Shown here in pieces: positions 30,387 to 31,073 of a DNA stretch of 31,073 nt. The translations under genes and the position numbers were made by a program. The DNA comes from Oppiella nova (Eukaryota > Arthropoda > Arachnida > Sarcoptiformes > Oppiidae), in assembly GCA_905397405.1 (NCBI GenBank), contig CAJPVJ010000236.1, positions 1 through 31,073 of the forward strand, given 5' to 3'. The notes below the pieces were generated by a model. The model made no database searches, had not been told where the DNA came from, and worked only from the letters and a program-made list of their open reading frames with translations. Numbering within the stretch: the first letter of the stretch is position 1; each line of letters opens with the position of its first letter.

Positions 30387-30891
30387 TCAGACAGACTTAT
30401 CCTCACTTTTGTTACTTCCAGTGGTGTCCGCACCGGAAGAGCTCTCCGCCCTCAACATCCCTTCGATGGGAACCGTTCGGAGGCTATCGTCGGACGCGTC
30501 CATCGGTGACCCAATATTGAGGTCTTCTTCATTCGAGCCGTCCGTTCGACTGACTGTCGGTCTACTGTTGCCGGGGGACGAAGAGTCCAATGACACCATC
30601 GGAGACGGAGTACGCGGTGGAGGTGTCGGCACCAACTCGACGGGCCCTAAGAGGATGGGGTCAACAGCGATAGCGGCCATCGCCTGTCTGAGCGCCACTA
30701 TAGCCCCGCCCGACCCCCAACTGCTCTCGTCATTAATGGTTCGGTATATACTATATTCACCGAAATAGCGGACAATATGTGTCCGCAAACCCTCAGCGCT
30801 TATGGCTCTCGGACTGGGATTATAATTGGCTTCAGAATCGCCCATCTCTTGGGCCAACTGTTCCGAGGCTTCGATGGCATGGCTCACAGTC
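30387..30891 (-). CDS. 3' terminal exon of an unrecognised gene (partial)
   Basis: Minus-strand frame of 167 codons preceded by a good acceptor (TTTTGTTAG on the minus strand, ending at 30892). The exon starts at 30891 in phase 2 and upstream exons lie beyond the window. I do not recognise the family. The first 75 residues look folded (IVRYFGEYSIYRTINDES, then a Gly-Ala-rich helix through ALRQAMAAIAVDPILLGPVE). The rest is Pro/Ser/Asp-rich (PTPPPRTPSP) and probably disordered. The stop at 30387 faces the ZMPSTE24 3' end across the right inverted-repeat arm. An overlapping plus-strand frame is a weaker alternative; codon structure and the acceptor favour the minus strand. Confidence 0.65.
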
Positions 30892-31073
30892 CTAACAAAA
30901 CACGTTGTTATTAGGGTTGTCTATGATTTGACCTACGTTGATTTGACCTACAATACCTAAAATATTAAAATATAAATGGTTCCGACCATCGAATCATTGC
31001 ATGTGATATATGGTTGGAATCAGCTCAATGAGTAGGTTAAGAAATTCACTTCTTAATCTGGATCAGCTAATAT
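30892..31073 (-). other. Intron of the minus-strand gene, with a short tandem repeat
   Basis: Noncoding, A+T-rich. It contains a 13-base unit TGATTTGACCTAC twice in tandem with a 2-base spacer (about 30924-30951). It is presumed intronic because the exon at 30891 begins with an acceptor. Confidence 0.45.

Overview
The window is a piece of AT-rich eukaryotic nuclear DNA. Protein-coding islands have richer GC and sit in long A+T-rich spacers. Several genes are split by spliceosomal GT-AG introns, most of them only about 65-90 bp, with a few of 0.3-2.9 kb. Gene content (a multi-FAS1 secreted protein, an SLC43-type carrier, PPM1-type PP2C, ZMPSTE24) and candidate TCAGT initiators point to an arthropod. 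A mite or similar small-genome chelicerate is my best guess, but the species cannot be fixed from the sequence.

Layout: 1-375 is a perfect inverted repeat at the window edge. A large secreted fasciclin-domain gene (+) runs from 2532 to 12295. It encodes a signal peptide, two FAS1 domains, a roughly 600-residue Thr/Asn/Pro/Tyr/Arg-rich linker and about four more FAS1-like units. A TATA+initiator candidate lies at 13453-13490, about 1.5 kb ahead of an intronless PPM1A/B-like phosphatase gene (14968-16116, +). A gene-poor stretch of about 6.3 kb follows. Then come an SLC43A3-like transporter gene of six coding exons (23428-26053, +), which converges on a small coiled-coil ORF (26458-26688, -), and, across a 390-bp divergent spacer, an intronless CCHC zinc-knuckle/BTB gene (27079-28080, +). 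Last are a 5'-truncated ZMPSTE24 (CAAX protease) gene (28463-29949, +) with an in-frame TAG at a conserved Trp position, and the 3' exon of an unrecognised gene on the minus strand (30387-30891).

The strongest hidden signal concerns assembly. Four direct duplications are exactly 127 bp (one could be read as 129), each at an offset of 128 with a single 'a' between the copies. A fifth is 130 bp around a single N. This looks like unmerged k=127 de Bruijn contig ends joined by a one-base filler, and it breaks the fasciclin gene in two places. A second single N (28462) joins an inverted copy of the ZMPSTE24 3' flank to the middle of a ZMPSTE24 exon, so the missing 5' part of that gene is probably a scaffold join and not a biological deletion.

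I see no operon, CRISPR array, tRNA, rRNA or autonomous transposon, and no clearly novel biological system. The most interesting biology is the fasciclin/mucin-like architecture, the zinc-knuckle/BTB combination, the inverted 3'-flank arms around ZMPSTE24 and its nonsense codon.
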